Assembly (NCBI GenBank): GCA_015039365.1
Contig: WION01000155.1
Coordinates: 56,193-120,192, forward strand
Source: Amanita rubescens
Lineage: Eukaryota > Basidiomycota > Agaricomycetes > Agaricales > Amanitaceae
Direction: 5' to 3'
Length of the DNA: 64,000 nucleotides
The notes under the pieces are model-generated. The model did no database searches, had not been told where the DNA came from, and was given only the letters and a program-made list of their open reading frames with translations. The position numbers and the translations under genes are program-made. Positions 12,799 through 24,549 of the stretch are shown here, in pieces (position 1 is the stretch's first letter; every line of letters starts with the position of its first letter).

Positions 12799-14833
12799 AT
12801 GGCGACGGCATCCTCTCCCTCTACTCCAACTCTGAACATCAGGTCAACGATGGGCGCAATACTCCTAGGGGCGGTCGGGGCAGCTATGTACGTTTCAACT
12901 CATATCTATACCCTTGGCACGCTCAAGTTAGGTTATCAATACAGGCTTTATGGTGTCACAAACGTGCAGATATACTTTTATGCCAGGAAATATCAACGGG
13001 ATCGGATGTTCCTAAAGTATATTGTTGTTTTTCTCTGGTAGGTTAAATCTGGTGAAGTTGCCATAGCAGTTGAAAGTGCAATGAAATAGGATGATGGACA
13101 CACTTCATATAGCGTTTATCATAGCTGGGCTATGGCATTACCTCATCGACTCGTTTGGCAATTACCAAGCCCTCCTTCCAGTTACTTGGTATGTCCCATC
13201 CTCAGACTGTCAGTTCTCTGAACTAAATCCATGTCGTTTGCGCTGGTAGGTCCCATAAGGTGAGTTTATATATGTTCGCGCACTAGAAATTTTAACCCAT
13301 GGCATCAGGCGCAGCAATTTCTCAGCGTACGTCGCTCCTTCAAATACTATTCTCCTCGGAGTTGTCTCAACACGATATATTTTAGATGGTGATAGTTCTT
13401 ACGGTCCAAAGGTACGTTCTGAATTACTGATTATTTTCTGTGAACTTATCTCTCTCTCAGTCTATACGCTTTGCGTATTTGGAGACGTGAGCCTTCATAA
13501 TCACCCATTCAAGTTTTCAACTCAAGTAGGATGATTTCATATTTTAGTTAGCTCGCACCGGAAGCATCGGATCTGGCCATGGATCGTTGTACGTTTTGTT
13601 GATATCGACTTTTTATGCCCTTTTTATTCATGGACTACGTGGCAGAGCGCATTTCTCGCGTGTGGATACGGTATGTTTGTTTTTTCATGGATCATTTTTC
13701 CTTTGATTCACCTCTCCTGAAGCTATGTTGATTGGTATGTTCAGGTTATTTCCCTCTTGTATATCTTACACTGACTCGCTTGATATAGCCCTCGTGGTGA
13801 AGACGTAAGTAAGAAATCTGGTTTTGATGGATAAGTTGTAACATTTTTCAATAGGTATAAGCTTAATACATGGCGAGAATCGGATGACATTGGCGTGCGG
13901 TCTCGTCTCTTACGTTCTGGGAAATTACGTCTGACGACGCAATCAACAGACAGAAATCATACTTGCTTTTGCGATATGTACATTCAACGATTTTCTTCTT
14001 GCCGCCGGGAATTTGCCATCTGGTTTTTCTTTCGAAGCCGAACTTTGGAACGCATCGCAGGACAAATTCAATGATACGGATCATCATGCGTTATGTGCTC
14101 ATCTCGGGTCTATTGACAAGGTATACTATTCACCGACTTCGGCGCATTCTTCTGATTATGGCTTGGTTTCCAGTATGTGCTCCCTTGCTGGCTTAATCTG
14201 CGTAAGTCACGGTGTGGTCGATTTAGCAGAGATTGACTTGAATAGTACTGCGTTATGCCCAACAACTTTATTTCCCTCGCACTTTCGTACGTTGTAACGA
14301 AATGTGAGGCTCAGTTACTTCCTTTTCAACTGCGCTCAATGATTATTAGTATATATCAACAGTTACCTCGCTATGTTTCGTCCCGCAATTGCATCCTGTT
14401 CTCTCAAGTTCATGTGATTATCTGCAGGTTGAATGCGAGAGAGAGCATCCGGAATCGAGGAACGGTTGTAAGTTGTTCACAGCTTATCTCGTTCAGGTTT
14501 TCACACAAGACCCAGAAAACGTTACAATTGTCTAGCTTGGAGATCAGGGCCTCGCTCAGCCACAATCTAGACGATAGCGATAATACAGCCGCGGAAACAA
14601 CCAGAAATCGTGGGCAAAGGACTACTGAAGGCGAGGTGAGCTACCCTGTCTTGTTCTCTGCATTTTTTCAAATCTCTATAAATGGAATAGGACAGAACCG
14701 TGATCGCCGATGCAGGCGGGTAAAGATGCGCATGGGCAAAGGGTGGCGGAAGGTTGAGCATTGGATAATAATAGTGTATTATAGAAAGGATATTATTACG
14801 GTAATGATATTAACGGCATTATTAAACACTTAA
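12799..14833 (+). CDS. DUF6534-type seven-helix membrane protein, copy D (frame-damaged)
   Basis: Exons 1-12 (12799-12887, 12945-13037, 13090-13188, 13250-13259, 13309-13326, 13386-13411, 13461-13486, 13548-13588, 13646-13670, 13723-13734, 13789-13804, 13855-13894) are in frame. One codon is added in exon 8. Exon 13 (13950-14120) is 171 nt where A and C have 170; the extra G lies in GCCGCCGGGAATTTG near 14008. This puts the conserved GICHL onward out of frame. Using an AG four bases later (exon start 13954) restores the downstream frame, at the cost of changing about 18 residues of that helix. Later exons (14174-14201, 14246-14303, 14350-14374, 14428-14467, 14510-14833) are normal. With the shifted acceptor the product is 378 codons. 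It is either a pseudogene or a gene saved by acceptor choice. Confidence 0.6.
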
Positions 14834-15328
14834 GAGCGGCAACCGACGACCTCCGAGTCGAGTCCGAGTCATGGCATGGGTACATCCAGCCTTTTTAACC
14901 TTGATGTAAAGCATGCAGTGGCACGAGGCCCTGCCAGTCTCGGTTGTCTATTTGTTTATTCCTGTCAGCCAAACATAATCATTTATATTCAATGTACAAA
15001 CTCGCGTGAGCACCATCTGGGGACCGATTCCTTCGCTCTCGCCACGGTAGCAAATATGGGCATTCGTTGCCATCTCAACCACCACTCTACAAGTTAGCCG
15101 AAGAGTTCAGGGGCAGAAACCAACCCCGATCACGAGTACTCGAGGTTCGGACTCCTTTCAGTTCCGTTCATATCCTTTAAGGTCATTCAGATACCTACGC
15201 GCGGTATTACCAATAAGCGATAGTTGATGACAAGCCCTGATGGGCGCTGATGTTGTGGGTCCGTGGGCTTCGGCGTTTAAGAGCATAAATGCTGATGAAC
15301 AGTGACCGGTGACCTTAGGTGCTCTAAT
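14834..15328. other. intergenic, nothing recognised
   Basis: No gene, repeat or RNA recognised. It lies between the tail of copy D and the F-box gene and must hold the F-box promoter. Confidence 0.3.
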
Positions 15329-16752
15329 ATGCCTTCTTCAACTTCCACGATCACATCCATAGAAGTCGCCTTCTCCAGACTGCTCGTCCTCGCCGACATA
15401 GCACGTCCCAAACTGCCAGCTGAGCTGTTCGACCATGTCATCGACGAGTTATGCGATAACTCGGCTGCCCTACGTGCCACGAGCCTCGTGTGTAGGCGAG
15501 CTATGATTAGAAGCAGACGATGGCTCTTTTCCACGCTCACCTTTAACAAGGACGACACTGGATTCGATGCGTTTCTCGATCTTCTTGAACGTTCTCGGTG
15601 GACAACCTTTGCCTCCGTCAAATCCATCCGCATCACAGACCTCTTCCGTGCACGGTGGCATCTCTATCGCATTGGAAGGGATGTCGAACGCATGGTTTCC
15701 CACCTTCCGAACCTGAGATCAATCTGGCTATCGTCGACGCAGGTATGGCAAATATCATGGACGTCAATCCCGATGCACGTTCGACGACTTATTACGAACC
15801 TTGATCTGCATGACCTGCAGATCGATTCTCTCTTGTTCCATCCAAAAGACTGGGTAGAGCTATTCAGTTGCGTTGGGAAAGCCGCGACGATGACGTTGTA
15901 CAATTTGGAGTTTGGTATGATGGATGATCTCGCTCATCTATCGGGACGGTCGCTCAGATTCAAGTCCATCGACACGTCATCAATCCTTCCTTTGGAGTCT
16001 GTATGGGATTGGTCCATTTCGAATGGTCTGCAGATCACCGTGGACACTTTCCACCTTAGACCACTTCAGTTACCTCCGTGGAATCGGCATTATTGTCTAT
16101 CATTCGTCTCACAAAAGTTTTTACGACACGTCGGGCCATCCATTCGCTGCCTTTTCTTCAATTTATCTGGCGCGTACTTTAGTCCCGGTATGTCTTACTT
16201 GGTGAACGATCTGGACATATCTTAACTCCGACTGCCCTAGATACGTTGCATTGTTATGATTCCCTGGATCTCTCGCAATGCACTAACCTTCGCGTTGTGC
16301 GGTTTGGATGTTTTTCGTTGTCTTCAGAGGCGTCGAGGATGGCAATGATGTGGACATTGCTCGAAGCCCTACCCTCGCCGACAACGATCGAGGAGGTCTC
16401 CATTACGATCGGTCCTAAAGACGAATTTAAAGAATCGAGACTTGGTGATTTCGAGGGATTCCCGTGGATAGAACTATTAGAACGATTAAAGCGAATTCTT
16501 CCAAATGTGAAGACGATCGCAATCGGAGTGGGCACGTATAAAAACTCTTCTTCATCGCTGGTGTACGTGGAAAAGCTGCGAAGCATTGGATGTTTGAAGG
16601 AACATGAAAAGAGGGGCCTGGTGAGGATAAGCCGGGTTTATTGGGGCTCGCAGTCGTGGGTATGTCGTCCATCCATATCTGAGTCCGCCTCGTGTCTAAT
16701 GAGGGATATGCAGGATGAGCTACCTTGGCGACAGGTAACGGGGAACAACTAG
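15329..16752 (+). CDS. F-box protein with LRR-like C-terminal region
   Basis: Likely substrate-recognition subunit of an SCF ubiquitin ligase. The coding region is 15329-16187 joined to 16241-16752, giving 456 codons. The intron is 53 nt with GTATGT, a CTTAAC branch-like site and CCCTAG. The F-box lies at about residues 28-70: LPAELFDHVIDELCD, then ALRATSLVCRRAM and RWLFSTLTF, the usual agaricomycete form. The rest has no strict repeat but holds 'LDLSQCTNLR' after the intron, as in the LRR-like half of these proteins. ATG at 15329 is the first in frame that leaves a normal N-terminus; an upstream GTG was not used. No partner can be named from neighbours. Paralogues with this layout are numerous in mushrooms. 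Confidence 0.85.
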
Positions 16753-17425
16753 GCATTCGCCGTTAGCTGTGCATTTAGATTGGATACCCGTGGTGACGAA
16801 CAAAGCGTGGTCGAGTGTCTTATATGTTTGTGTGCGACCAAACACAGCCAGGCTCATTCGGACTCGGCAATTCCTGATGGCATCAACAGTGAAACCACTA
16901 TGCCGGAGGAGCGACCGCCATCATACCCGCAGTCTAAGGTGACTATCCCGAACGGAGCTGCTTTAACTCACCTTGATCATCGGCTCTAATTACTCCGAAT
17001 GAGCTGCCGAATATGAACGCGTAAACACCTGTAAACGCCCTCCCAAATTCCCAAAACCAACGCTGAATATCAAAGGTACTGGCCATGCGAGTGCCTTCAG
17101 GCTAGTCCTACCTCATAGCAGCTCATATAACAGCGCGTCGATCATTGATCATCGGCTATGCGCATAATCGATGGCCATGGACGATTGCATGCCTACTTGA
17201 GTATACCATCAGTCACGAGTCGCCTAGGATACGAAATGTTGGGCATCTACTATTTAGCACCGGATCGCTCCCTATCGCTCCACCACCCCGAATTATCAGG
17301 TTGAACGTTTTCCTGCCTTTTTTTCCCCATTATCCGTTCCGGTCCGGAACACTACTTAAGGAACCCAATGATATGGAATCGATTTTCTCAAAGGCTGGTC
17401 CTTTACCATTACTCTTGCATTCGCC
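16753..17425. other. intergenic; small open frame of unknown meaning
   Basis: A 69-codon frame at 16780-16989 (with 'PEERPPSYPQSK') is open but has no family mark and no splice partner that I can see. The remainder holds the promoter of the kinase-like gene. A gene here is not supported. Confidence 0.3.
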
Positions 17426-18363
17426 ATGCGATCTTTCTTTATTACATTCCTCCTTTTCTTCATATCCGCGGTTCTTTCGTCACCGCTTTATATTGAGCAC
17501 GGATCATATTCCTCTTCGCTCTTGGTATGTCGTAATAATCAATGTTGACATGACGTACGTTCTCACCTCTCGTAGAGAAGAGGTGAAACGGGCAGAGTTA
17601 CAGGTTCCCATGGCGCTTCGCAGGTAGGCCATATTTTCCTCTGTGTCTGCGACAAGTTATCTCATCGTTTTTTACAGGCTCAGACAGGTTCTCGCGTGCC
17701 ATGGCGGAGGCCAAAATTGGACTCTCACCGTCCACAGACTGTCGCTGACGCTATCAAGCATATCGATAAAGGCAGTGTGATCGGTAGAGGATCAATGGGC
17801 ATTGTATACGATCTTCCAATAGGATTCGGCACATATGAAGGGCGGGCGGTTCTTAAAGTGATGGCTATAATCAACAGTATGCCGGATAAGAGGAAGGGAA
17901 GGGAATTGATTGCGGGTTTTGTTACGAAAGAGGCGCGAAATTTGAATCAGGTGAAGCAGCTCTTGGCCTGGGGGTATCAATCCGAGGGAGACGAGATATA
18001 CTATATCGTCATGAAGCATATGGGTGAACGGGGCGACACGCTCGGGTTGCCCATGCAGGTGCAAGAAAGTCATCTCGAGGGAACGAAAGAACGGTATCAG
18101 AAAGAACACCACATAATACACGAGTAAGTGTTGCGCATTTTCATTTTTCGCAACTTGTTGATAATTTGTTGGAATTTAGCGATGCCAAGGCTGACAATCT
18201 TGCGTTCACATTGCAGTGTGGAACTTTGATAGCGCACCTTGTTGACTGGGGCGCTGCGAAGATTGAACCTGGTTACGAGCTCGCGAATGCACCCAAGATA
18301 GAGAGGATTGGTAGTCCAGTTATGGGATTTATTCGGGAAGTGCCTAGGTGTTCAATACAGTAG
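17426..18363 (+). CDS. secreted protein-kinase-like protein
   Basis: Four exons (17426-17524, 17576-17623, 17678-18123, 18180-18363) with introns of 51, 54 and 56 nt give 258 codons. Residues 1-19 form a strong signal peptide (MRSFFITFLLFFISAVLSS). The kinase-like part shows a glycine loop (GRGSMGIVY), a beta-3 lysine (AVLKV), a hinge-like 'YYIVMKH', a catalytic-loop-like HDDAKADN formed exactly at the exon 3-4 junction, and DWG in place of DFG. It stops about 35 residues after DWG, so most of the C-lobe is missing. The normal kinase length is about 250-300 residues for the domain alone. It may be a reduced, possibly inactive fungal kinase-like secreted protein. Secretion is inferred only from the leader. 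The minus-strand relic at 28.6-29.2 kb looks like a distant relative. Confidence 0.72.
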
Positions 18364-19323
18364 TTTGAGAATCGTTGTGTTCGGCAACGGAAGAGTGTAC
18401 ACGATATTATGTTGGCGATAGGCGCGCTGTTTCGGTGCTAAGCAATGCGCGTTCCGACGCCATGTAAAGACTTGATCCAAGGTCGTTCGCGTGATAGCTT
18501 CTTTTTTAAAGTGCATATGCTTTGGTTGGGAGCATGTGAGCATGATGATTCCGAAGGACTCCGGGTCTTATCCAGGGAGGGAATTTTTCCGGAACAAATT
18601 TGGACGCGATACCTTCGCACGGGAATTTCCGAAACCATCGTGAGAACGGCTAGAACCGAGACACCCATGCTACTCAGTGCTGGCATTGCGATGGCAGTTT
18701 CGCGCTTTGTCTCGTCCATGGAGTTCCAGAAGAACTTGTAAGCATAACAACGTCTGACATGACCCTGGCGTTGCGAAGTAACCTGAAGACCCCATAATGT
18801 CCTCTTCGGACTGGCGCTGGCTGCACTGCCCCACCGTTGCCCTCTTCTTGGATATTTTCCCGAAGTTAAAATGATTTCTACCCCGCTCTCCTGCGCCTCT
18901 GATCCTTAGTTGATATCGGCCAGATCGCGAACAAAGAAGCATTGTCACTAGTACTCTGTTAGGCACGAAACTCGCACATGTTCAAAACAGAAACTTTTAA
19001 AGGTTCATGGCAATGCAATACAGTAGCGAACGGTCAGGGGAGCCCACTATCACAATCTCCGCTTCGCAACCGGTGGCTTTTCAACGATCGTTCATCCAAA
19101 TTGAAATGTATGCCAAGGCCGACAAAACGGGACTTGCAGACTCATTGGGCGCGCAGCTTGCATATATCCAAGAAACGATATTTACAAGTTCCTAGTTCCC
19201 AAATTCGAGTGGTGAGCGGCCAGGATAGAACAACATAAACAACGGTGGTATTTAGCCTGGCGCGTACGAGGTCAACCTCAGACTTGTGTCTTCAGCTTTA
19301 TTCGCCTACACTCTACAATCGCA
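18364..19323. other. upstream part of unit 1 of the triplicated region
   Basis: A 98-codon frame (18445-18741) has a proper ATG but no recognised domain. Its 3' half (from about 18635) is the part repeated in units 2 and 3, where the frame is not kept. A 62-codon frame at 19007-19195 is likewise broken in units 2 and 3. I therefore read this as non-coding flank, containing the promoter of the secreted protein gene. Confidence 0.4.
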
Positions 19324-19849
19324 ATGCACTTCTCTTGGCTCCTCCTCACTCGAGTCACCGCTGCTACCGCGGCATCGGCCTTCTACTATCCCACTTTCCT
19401 CAACCTTTACAGAGCTACTGTGGCTCCCGATTATATCACCTATGTACTCGTCCCAACCATCTATGGTAAGGTGTTTTCTGTATGTTCTTTAGTTCGATGT
19501 TTATTCGTGATTGTAGATTGTTTTCAAAAGTGCAATGCTGTCGCTGGCTGCAAATTCGTCAACAGTAAGCTAGTTCCTAGTGGAAAAAAATGTACAACGC
19601 TAAACTTCTTTTAGCTTACTACGATGTCAATGGCAAGGTCAGCTTTCTCCCCTTTTTTTGTCGATGTTGGCGCGTTCTAACGAATATGCGCAGGGTGGCA
19701 GCCCGGATCTGACTTGCTCTATGTACAAGTCATGCCACTATGCTAACACCGCTACCAACAAAGGCGGCCAAACGCAACCTCCTGGACTTTTTGAATACAT
19801 CATCGATAGCGATGGGTGGTGCAAGTACTACTACTACTTGTTGGATTAG
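19324..19849 (+). CDS. small secreted six-cysteine protein, copy 1
   Basis: Exons 19324-19465, 19517-19564, 19615-19637 and 19694-19849 give 122 codons. A signal peptide covers about residues 1-19 (MHFSWLLLTRVTAATAASA). The mature part has six cysteines in the order CFQKC, GCKF, TCSMYKSC, and WC near the end, which would allow three disulphides. 'FVNTYYDVNGK' and 'SCHYANTATNKGGQ' are the most conserved stretches. The family resembles small fungal secreted proteins annotated in some genomes as 'fruit-body specific protein a'; this is from memory and unchecked. Function is unknown. Compared with copy 3 the C-terminus is longer and Tyr-rich (KYYYYLLD). Intron 3 starts GTCAGC in all copies. Confidence 0.82.
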
Positions 19850-19992
19850 TAGTTTTTTCGTAATGGACTATTCGTGTTTGATCAGTGGCAAGCGTCTGTG
19901 GAAATCCGGCAATCAAAAGTCGGGGCCCTTCGAGCTTTTTACTCTGATGCTGTGCGATGCTGTGATCGGGGCAGCACGTTACAGTCAACTCC

Positions 19993-20040
19993 CTCATAAC
20001 CCATACCCCTCGGTGGACACAAATTACTATGGGTTATGAG
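19993..20040. repeat. inverted repeat (13-bp perfect arms) in unit 1 only
   Basis: CTCATAACCCATA at 19993-20005 is exactly mirrored by TATGGGTTATGAG at 20028-20040, with a 22-nt loop. A second weaker pair (CCCTCGG / CCGAGGG, about 20008 and 20053) extends it. The sequence is absent from the matching place in units 2 and 3, so it is an insertion or local rearrangement downstream of copy 1. Confidence 0.65.
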
Positions 20041-20439
20041 AGAGTATGGGTTCCGAGGGAGTGGCCTCCATGACACCCAAAACTCTGTATATTCAATAGC
20101 CTCTGTACTATACTATGCTAAATACTAGTAGATCTAATAAAGTATTTGAAAGGATCTATTTACGCAGGAAACAGGTGTTGATACTGGCCAATGTATGGGA
20201 TTGTTGCGAAGGGAGTAGCATCACTTCCATTTCAATTGTGTGCGATTGGATCATCAAGGCCATCCGAGGTATAGTATCTTTCACGATCGGCGGGGCGAGT
20301 TTCAATGAACACCATCGCCACCACTGGTAGTAATATCCCAAGAAGTTTCTTTGTCATTTTTAACGTGACAGACACATCAAAATCACTCCCACCGCGCCAT
20401 CACAGCATTATTAATATTATAGTATCCTGATGACGACCA

Positions 20440-20600
20440 TGCCAGCCAGCTCTTCAATCGTCTGACTTCCATCTTCACTCACACATCCACCAATAATCTT
20501 TCCCCAATTCAAAGTTCCAATGTCTTCTGGTGCGTTAGCGAGCTCTGAACGCGGCAAATTATTACTCCTGCTTACGTCACCATGCCACGTTCAGAACGGC
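20440..20600 (+). pseudogene. msrA 5'-end relic in unit 1
   Basis: Matches the msrA leader, first exon ('CAAAGTTCCAATGTCTTCTGG') and the beginning of intron 1, including 'GCTTACGTCACCATGCCACG'. It then breaks off. The upstream ATG of the intact gene reads ATGCCAGCC here and the TATA stretch is changed. It shows where the duplication break fell. Confidence 0.75.
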
Positions 20601-21425
20601 TACTCGACTACGGCGAGATCCGCTACGTATTCTGACGCGAAACGCTAGACTTAAACTCTGATGATATGGATCTACTAGTTAGATGCATGCCTGTGCTGCT
20701 ATATGACCCGGCCTCGGACCATGCCACGCGACTCGGACGCGGTGGCCCCCCAAACCATCGTGAGAACGGCAAGAACCGAGACACCCATGCTGCTATTGCG
20801 ATGGCAGTTTCGCGCTTTGTCTCGCCCTCTTCCATGGAGCATATCACTATGAAACAACGTATGACACGCCCCTGGCGTTGCAAAGTAACCTGAAGACCCT
20901 ATAATGTGTTCTTCGGACTGGCGCTGGCTGCACTGCCCCACCGTTGCCCTCTTCTTGCATATTTTCCCGAAGTTAAAATGATTTCTGCCCCGTTCTCCTG
21001 CGCCTCTGATCCTTAGTTGATATAAATCCAGGGGATAAATGGCCGGCTCGCCAATAAAGAAGCATCGTTACTAGTACTCCGAGCACGTTCAAAACAGAAA
21101 CTTTTAAAGGTTCATGGCACTGCAATACAGTAGCGAACGATCAGGGGAGCCCACTATCACAATCTCCGCTTCGCAACCGGTGACTTTTGAACGATCATTC
21201 AATTGAAATGTATGCCAAGGCCGACAAAACGGGACTCGCAGACTCATTGGGCGCGCAGCTTGCACATATCCAAGAAACGATATTTACAAGTTCCTAGTTC
21301 CCCAATTCGAGTGGTGAGCGGTCAGGATAGAACAACATAAACAACAGTGGTATTTAACCTGGCGCGTACGAGGTCAACCTCAGACTTGTTTCTTCAGCTT
21401 CATTCGCCTACACTCTACAATCGCA

Positions 21426-21951
21426 ATGCACTTCTCTTCGCTCCTCCTCGCTCTCACCGCTGCTACCGCGGCATCGGCCTTCTACTATCCCACTTTCCTC
21501 AATCTCAACGGAGCTATTAACATGAACGTTCCCGACTTTCTCGCCTTTTTCCTCGTCCCAACCATCTATGGTAAGGTGCTCTCCCTATGTTCTTTCGCTC
21601 GATGTTTATTCGTGATTGTAGATTGCTTCCTAGAGTGCAATAAGGACTCCCAGCTGCAAATTCGTCAACAGTAAGCTAGTTCCTAGTGGAAAAAATGTAC
21701 AACGCTAAACTTATTTTAGCTTACCACGATGTCAATGGAAATGTCAGCTTTCTCCCCTTTTTTGTCGATGTTGGCGCGTTCTAACTAATACTGCGCAGGG
21801 TGGCAACCCCGATCTGACTTGCTCTATGTACAAGTCATGCCACTATGCTAACACCGCAACCAACAAAGGCGGCCAAACGGAACCTTCTGGACTTCCTGAA
21901 TACATCATCGAAAGCGATGGGTGGTGCAAGTTTTACTACTTATTGGAATAG
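21426..21951 (+). pseudogene. small secreted six-cysteine protein, copy 2 (frameshifted)
   Basis: Exon places match copies 1 and 3: 21426-21570, 21622-21670, 21720-21742, 21799-21951. Exon 2 is 49 nt instead of 48, because one base is added in AATAAGGACTCCCAGCTGC near 21647. This destroys the GCKFVN segment and the reading of exons 3 and 4. The leader, splice sites and the C-terminal exon (TCSMYKSC, DGWCKF) are otherwise well kept, so the loss is recent. A compensating splice choice was looked for and not found. Confidence 0.72.
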
Positions 21952-22161
21952 TAGTTTTTTCGTAATGGACTATTCGTGTTTGATCAGTAGCGTCTGGGCC
22001 GGGGAAATCCGGCAATCAAAAGTCGGCGCCCTTCGAGCTTTTTACTCTGATGCTGTGCGATGCTAGTTATTGCTCGGGGCAGCCACGTTACTTACTGCTG
22101 AGCAATCCAAGAAGGTTTCTTTGTCATTTTTAACGTGACAGACACATCAATCTGTAAAGAG

Positions 22162-22534
22162 TAATAAGTCAAGCGAGTGAGGTACGAGAGCGCTAGTGAC
22201 GCAGATCTTTGGTGAGAGTCACGTGGATGCGGTCAGCGCGGCTTGCTTCCGCACCGCGTCCATGCCGCATACACGCGCCAGTTGAGCCCGCGAGCTCATC
22301 ATCCGTCTTTCGCCCTACCCTCCCCTCCCTTGCGCTTTCACGACTGGGCAGTTGTGAATGCGGGACATCACATCGTCGAGCAGTCGCATCGCCGAGGACA
22401 TCATGCAATGTCCTGCCGCCCTCCCACGATGCTCGACATGCCCCCGTTCTCAGCTTGCCGGAGCCCCTTCGGCTCGCCCACACTATGCACCTGCATCACA
22501 TCTAGAACACCGCGGAACATAGCGAACCAAAGAG
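22162..22534. mobile_element. 373-bp insertion with 6-bp direct repeat, unit 2
   Basis: Units 1 and 3 run directly through this point. Unit 2 has 373 extra, GC-rich bases bounded by AAAGAG (22156-22161 and 22529-22534). The direct repeat looks like a target-site duplication. No terminal inverted repeat or coding capacity was recognised; the open frames on both strands have no family mark. The element class is unknown. Confidence 0.6.
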
Positions 22535-22589
22535 AAAATCACTCCCACCGTGCCATCACAGCATTATTATAGTATAAAAAGCCAGATGA

Positions 22590-22745
22590 CGACCATGACC
22601 AGCCTCTTCAATCGTCTGATTTCCATCTTCACTCACACATCCACCAATAATCTTTCCCAATTCAAAGTTCCAATGTCTTCTGTGGTGCGTTAGCGCAATT
22701 ACTCCTGCTTACGTCACCATGCCACGTTCAGAACGGCTGGGAACG
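22590..22745 (+). pseudogene. msrA 5'-end relic in unit 2
   Basis: As in unit 1 but closer to the intact gene: TATAAAAAG and 'ATGACCAGCCTCTTCA' are kept. One extra T and a deletion follow at the start of intron 1 before the unit junction. Confidence 0.75.
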
Positions 22746-23575
22746 AGACTACGGCGAGACTACGTATTCTGACGCACTTCCTAGCGAAACGCTAGACTTA
22801 AACTCTGATGATATGGATCTACTTGTTAGATGCATGCCTGTGCTGCTATACGACCCGGCCTCGGAATGCCACGCGACTCGGACGCGGTGGCCCACAACCC
22901 AAACAATCGTGAGAACGGCAAGAACCGAGACACCCATGCTGCTATTGCGATGGCAGTTTCGCGCTTTGTCTCTCCCTCTTTCATGGGGTTCCAGAAGACA
23001 TATCACTATGAAACAACGTATGACATGCCCCTGGTGTTGCGAAGTAACCTGAAGACCTATAATGTCCTCTTCGGACTGGCGCTGGCTGCACTGCCCCACC
23101 GTTGCCCCCTTCTTGCAGATTTTCCCGAAGTTAAAATGATTTCTACCCCGTTCTCCTGCGCCTCTGATCCTTAGTTGATATAAATCCAGGGGATAAATGG
23201 CCGGATCGCCAATAAAGGAGCATCGTTACTAGTACTCCGAGTCTGTTATGCAACAGAAACTCTTAAAAGGTTCATGGCACTGCAATACCGTAGCGAACGG
23301 TCAGGGGAACCCACTATCACAATCTCCGCTTCGTAACCAGTGACTTTTGAACGATCGTTCAATTGAAATGTATGCCAAGGCCGACAAAACGGGACTTGCA
23401 GACTCATTGGGCGCGCAGCTTGCACATATTCAAGAAACGATATTTAGTTACCCAATTCGAGTGGTGAGCGGTCAGGATAGAACAACATAAACAACAGTGG
23501 TATTTAACCTGGCGCGTACGAGGTCAACCTCAGACTTGTGTCTTCAGCTTCATTCGCCTACACTCTACAATCGCA

Positions 23576-24094
23576 ATGCACTTCTCTTGGCTCCTCCTCA
23601 CTCTCACCGCTGCTACTGCGGCATCGGCCTTCAAGTTCAAGTTCTACTCTCCCACTTTCCTCAATCTCAACGGAGCTACTGAGGCTGGCGACTATCTCAC
23701 CTATAGACTCGTCCCAACCATCCATGGTAAGGTGCTCTCCGTATGTTCTTTCGCTCGATGTTTATTCGTGATTGTAGATTGTTTCCAAGCTTGCAATGGG
23801 GTCATCGGCTGCAAATTCGTCAACAGTAAGCTAGTTCCTAGTGGAAAAAAATGTATAACGCTGAACTTCTTTTAGCTTACCACGATGTCAATGGCAAGGT
23901 CAGCTTACTCCCCTTTTTTGTCGATGTTGGCGTGTTCTAACTAATATGCGTAGGGTGGCAGCCCGGATCTGACTTGCTCCATGTACGGGTCATGCCACTA
24001 TGCTAACACCGCTACCAACAAAGGCGGCCAAACCCAAGAGCCTTCTAACCTTCTTGACTACATCATCGATAGCGATGGCTGGTGCAAGCACTAA
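23576..24094 (+). CDS. small secreted six-cysteine protein, copy 3
   Basis: Exons 23576-23726, 23778-23825, 23876-23898 and 23954-24094 give 120 codons. Leader about residues 1-19. Cysteines are at CFQAC, GCKF, TCSMYGSC and DGWC, six in all, matching copy 1. The mature N-terminus has a small insertion (FKFKF) relative to copies 1 and 2. The C-terminus ends WCKH. It appears fully intact. A TATA-like ATATAAAT lies in the shared flank about 400 bp upstream (23180), and a TATTTAA about 80 bp upstream (23501) is a better core-promoter candidate in all units. Confidence 0.82.
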
Positions 24095-24456
24095 ACGAGG
24101 CAGACGGCGATTCCAGGTGTTGATGTGATTGGACTATTTTTTGAAATGTTTCGTTTGTTCTTGTTGTAATTAGTAGGGTTTCGTGATTCGCACAATGGAC
24201 TATTCGTGTTTTGATCAGTGGCAAGCGTCTCCGCCGGGGAAATCCGGCAATCAAAAGTCGAACTCCTTCGAGCTTTTACTCTGATGCTAATTCTTGCTAA
24301 TTGCTGTGCGATGCTGTGATTGCTTGTCGCAGCACGTTACTGCTGAGCAATCCAAAAAGTTTCTTTGTCATTTTTAACGTGACAGATCTGTAAAGAGAAA
24401 GTCGCTCACTCCTTAACTTGACCCAATTTCCCACCGCGCCATTACAGCATTATTAG

Positions 24457-24466
24457 TATATAAAAA
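24457..24466 (+). promoter_or_regulatory. TATA box of msrA
   Basis: TATATAAAAA. It lies only 15 nt before the ATG at 24481 but 84 nt before the ATG at 24550. With a usual TATA-to-start-site distance this favours 24550 as the main translation start. Confidence 0.5.
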
Positions 24467-24549
24467 GCCTGACGACGACCATGACCAGCCTCTTCAGTCG
24501 TCTGGTTACCATCTTCAGTCACACATCCACCGCCCAATTCAAAGTTCCA